Source of the DNA: UBA6901 sp964355495
GTDB lineage: Bacteria; Pseudomonadota; Gammaproteobacteria; Acidiferrobacterales; UBA6901
Length of the DNA: 6,573 bases
Direction of reading: 5' to 3'
Assembly (NCBI GenBank): GCA_964355495.1
Contig: CAYHES010000143.1
Location: 1 to 6,573, forward strand
Part shown: positions 5,498 through 6,573 of the stretch, in pieces
How positions within the stretch are numbered: position 1 is the stretch's first letter
How the letters are laid out: the number at the start of each line of letters is the position of its first letter
Position numbers and translations under genes: made by a program
The notes under the pieces: generated by a model
Told to the model about the DNA's origin: nothing
What the model saw: the letters and a program-made list of their open reading frames with translations, nothing else
The model's database searches: none

Positions 5498-5601
5498 GGT
5501 GTCGGGGTCAGGTGTCGGGGTCAGATCAAAGTATTCGCTAATATTAGTCGAAACTCTAATCTGACCCCGATTGTTTGACCCCGATTGTTTTTCGATTGTT
5601 T
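5498..5601. repeat. Miniature inverted-repeat element with duplicated ends
   Basis: GGGGTCAGAT (5517-5526) and ATCTGACCCC (5558-5567) are perfect 10-bp inverted repeats around an AT-rich core that itself contains the palindrome CTAATATTAG (5538-5547) flanked by TTCG and CGAA. The left end is preceded by a tandem copy of GTGTCGGGGTCAG (period 13, from 5498). The right end is followed by GACCCCGATTGTTT twice in tandem (5563-5576, 5577-5590) and a third partial copy, CGATTGTTT (to 5601). GGGGTCAGA/TCTGACCCC ends recur, as I recall, in RAYT/REP-type and MITE-like elements of proteobacteria. It carries no coding capacity. Confidence 0.6.
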
Positions 5602-5642
5602 CTTTCCTGCCGGTTCGCTATCGGTCGAATTCGTATTTCGGG

Positions 5643-5680
5643 TAAAGGGGACTCTGACTCAGTTTTTAGTCCCGCGTTTC
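5643..5680 (+). repeat. REP-like hairpin with AAAGGGGACT motif
   Basis: GGGACT (5648-5653) pairs with AGTCCC (5668-5673). The loop holds CTGACTCAG, itself an inverted repeat. The AAAGGGGAC lead and the following GCGTTT resemble REP-type debris and echo the AAAGGTGAC repeats near 3200. It sits in the leader or promoter region of the methyltransferase gene; TATAAA at 5690-5695 is a possible -10, with no good -35. Confidence 0.4.
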
Positions 5681-5735
5681 ATTTTATGCTATAAACCTCT
5701 ACCGACATTAATCTCGAGTTACCGGCCATTCCCCG

Positions 5736-6542
5736 ATGTCTGCCCGCGTATTCTTATTTCTGTGCCGCTTCGCGCCGATCAAGAAATTGTTATGGCGCTG
5801 GTGGTATCAATTCCTGGCGGGCCTGCACCGAACCGGGGATTGGTCCTTTATGAATTACGGCTACAGCGCAATCCCCGCCGATCCCATTGCGCTCGATTCA
5901 ACCGACGAAGCGAATCGATACAGCGTACAGCTCTATCACGCCGTCATCAACGGGGTGAATCTTGCGAACCGGCGGGTACTGGAAATTGGAAGCGGCCGTG
6001 GCGGAGGTGCCGCCTACATCAAGCACTACCACAAACCGGCGGTGATGGTGGGGGTCGATTTCTCCGCTAAGGCGGTTGCCTTGTGCAACGAAGTCTACAA
6101 TATTCAGGGCTTAAGCTTTGTTCAGGGCGACGCCGAGGACCTGCCGTTCGACGATAACAGTTTCGATGCAGTCATTAACGTTGAATCATCCCACTGTTAC
6201 GGATCGGTGGACTCATTTCTCAGCCAGGTGCGACGGGTACTGCGGCCCGGCGGATACTTCCTTTATGCGGATTTTCGTGATCAGGTAAAAATGGACAAAT
6301 GGCGGCAACAAATCCGCGATTCAGGACTAATCCTGATTAACGAAACGAATATTACCGCCAATGTCGTTGCTGCCCTGGACGCGGACGATGAACGTAAAAC
6401 CCGTTTAATCAACAAGCTCGTGCCAAGACTCTTGCTCAGTTCATTTAAGGATTTTTCCGGCGTAAAGGGTTCCGCGATCTACACCGAGTTCCGGGCCGGT
6501 GTTACGCCGTATTTACGTTTTTTGCTGCAAAAGCCGCAATGA
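5736..6542 (+). CDS. Class I SAM methyltransferase, phthiotriol-dimycocerosate MTase-like
   Basis: A 268-residue SAM-dependent methyltransferase of the Methyltransf_11 type. Motif I is VLEIGSGRGGG (81-91), the acidic ribose-binding residue is in GVDFS (106-110), motif III is GDAEDLPF (131-138), motif IV is FDAVINVESSHCY (143-155), and VLRPGGYFLYADF follows (168-180). The N-terminal W-R-W-W-Y segment, F-M-N-Y-G-Y, and SDE-like EANR-x-x-x-x-LYH, together with NVE-x-SHCY, closely match the mycobacterial phthiotriol/phenolphthiotriol dimycocerosates methyltransferase (Rv2952) family, which O-methylates a lipid. This host is unlikely to make that lipid, so the substrate is probably another polyketide, lipid or isoprenoid; no partner genes are in the window. 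The ATG at 5736 has no Shine-Dalgarno, but an in-frame TAA lies nine codons upstream and the N-terminus aligns well with the family. Length is normal. Its AT-richer codon use differs somewhat from the lipoprotein gene before it. Confidence 0.9.
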   Translation: MSARVFLFLCRFAPIKKLLWRWWYQFLAGLHRTGDWSFMNYGYSAIPADPIALDSTDEANRYSVQLYHAVINGVNLANRRVLEIGSGRGGGAAYIKHYHKPAVMVGVDFSAKAVALCNEVYNIQGLSFVQGDAEDLPFDDNSFDAVINVESSHCYGSVDSFLSQVRRVLRPGGYFLYADFRDQVKMDKWRQQIRDSGLILINETNITANVVAALDADDERKTRLINKLVPRLLLSSFKDFSGVKGSAIYTEFRAGVTPYLRFLLQKPQ

Positions 6543-6573
6543 TTAACCTGACCTAATTGTTGGAATGTGAGAC

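Overview
The window comes from a GC-rich bacterial chromosome, most likely a proteobacterium and probably a gammaproteobacterium. The support is a DUF454 inner-membrane protein, a periplasmic DUF3365 c-type haem protein, a bacteriohemerythrin-type protein, Gly-rich lipoprotein signals, and RAYT/REP-type repeat debris. I cannot place it to genus.

Positions 1-1550 hold two plus-strand genes. First is a small DUF454 (YbaN-like) membrane protein. Second is a secreted single-haem DUF3365/Tll0287-like protein, preceded by a very good FNR/CRP-type box (TTGAC-N4-ATCAA) placed exactly as in a class II activated promoter. A strong intrinsic terminator closes this unit. Positions 1550-2692 run the other way: a cytoplasmic HHE/hemerythrin di-iron protein, followed downstream by an unrecognised helical protein whose stop codon abuts the same terminator. 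A haem sensor-like protein under an apparent FNR site beside a hemerythrin suggests a small neighbourhood concerned with O2, NO or redox, but no single pathway can be drawn from it.

Positions about 2750-3660 are an accessory scar. From left to right they hold the first 16 codons of a RAYT-type (Y1/REP-associated) transposase with a strong Shine-Dalgarno; an elaborately folded, about 165-nt RNA-like island with two TAAA-loop hairpins and three further perfect stems, resembling a standalone HEARO/IscB-type omegaRNA or an IS200/IS605-family non-autonomous element; a pair of ATAAAGGTGAC repeats; and a small pseudogene that appears broken by a 2-nt slippage and a nonsense codon. The RNA island is the most interesting part of the window.

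Positions 3737-5422 encode a large secreted lipoprotein of unknown function, closed by a textbook terminator. The following 312-bp gap carries a miniature inverted-repeat element (GGGGTCAGAT...ATCTGACCCC) with duplicated ends and a second REP-like hairpin. The last gene (5736-6542) is a class I SAM methyltransferase closely resembling the mycobacterial phthiotriol/phenolphthiotriol dimycocerosate methyltransferase family; its substrate here is unknown.
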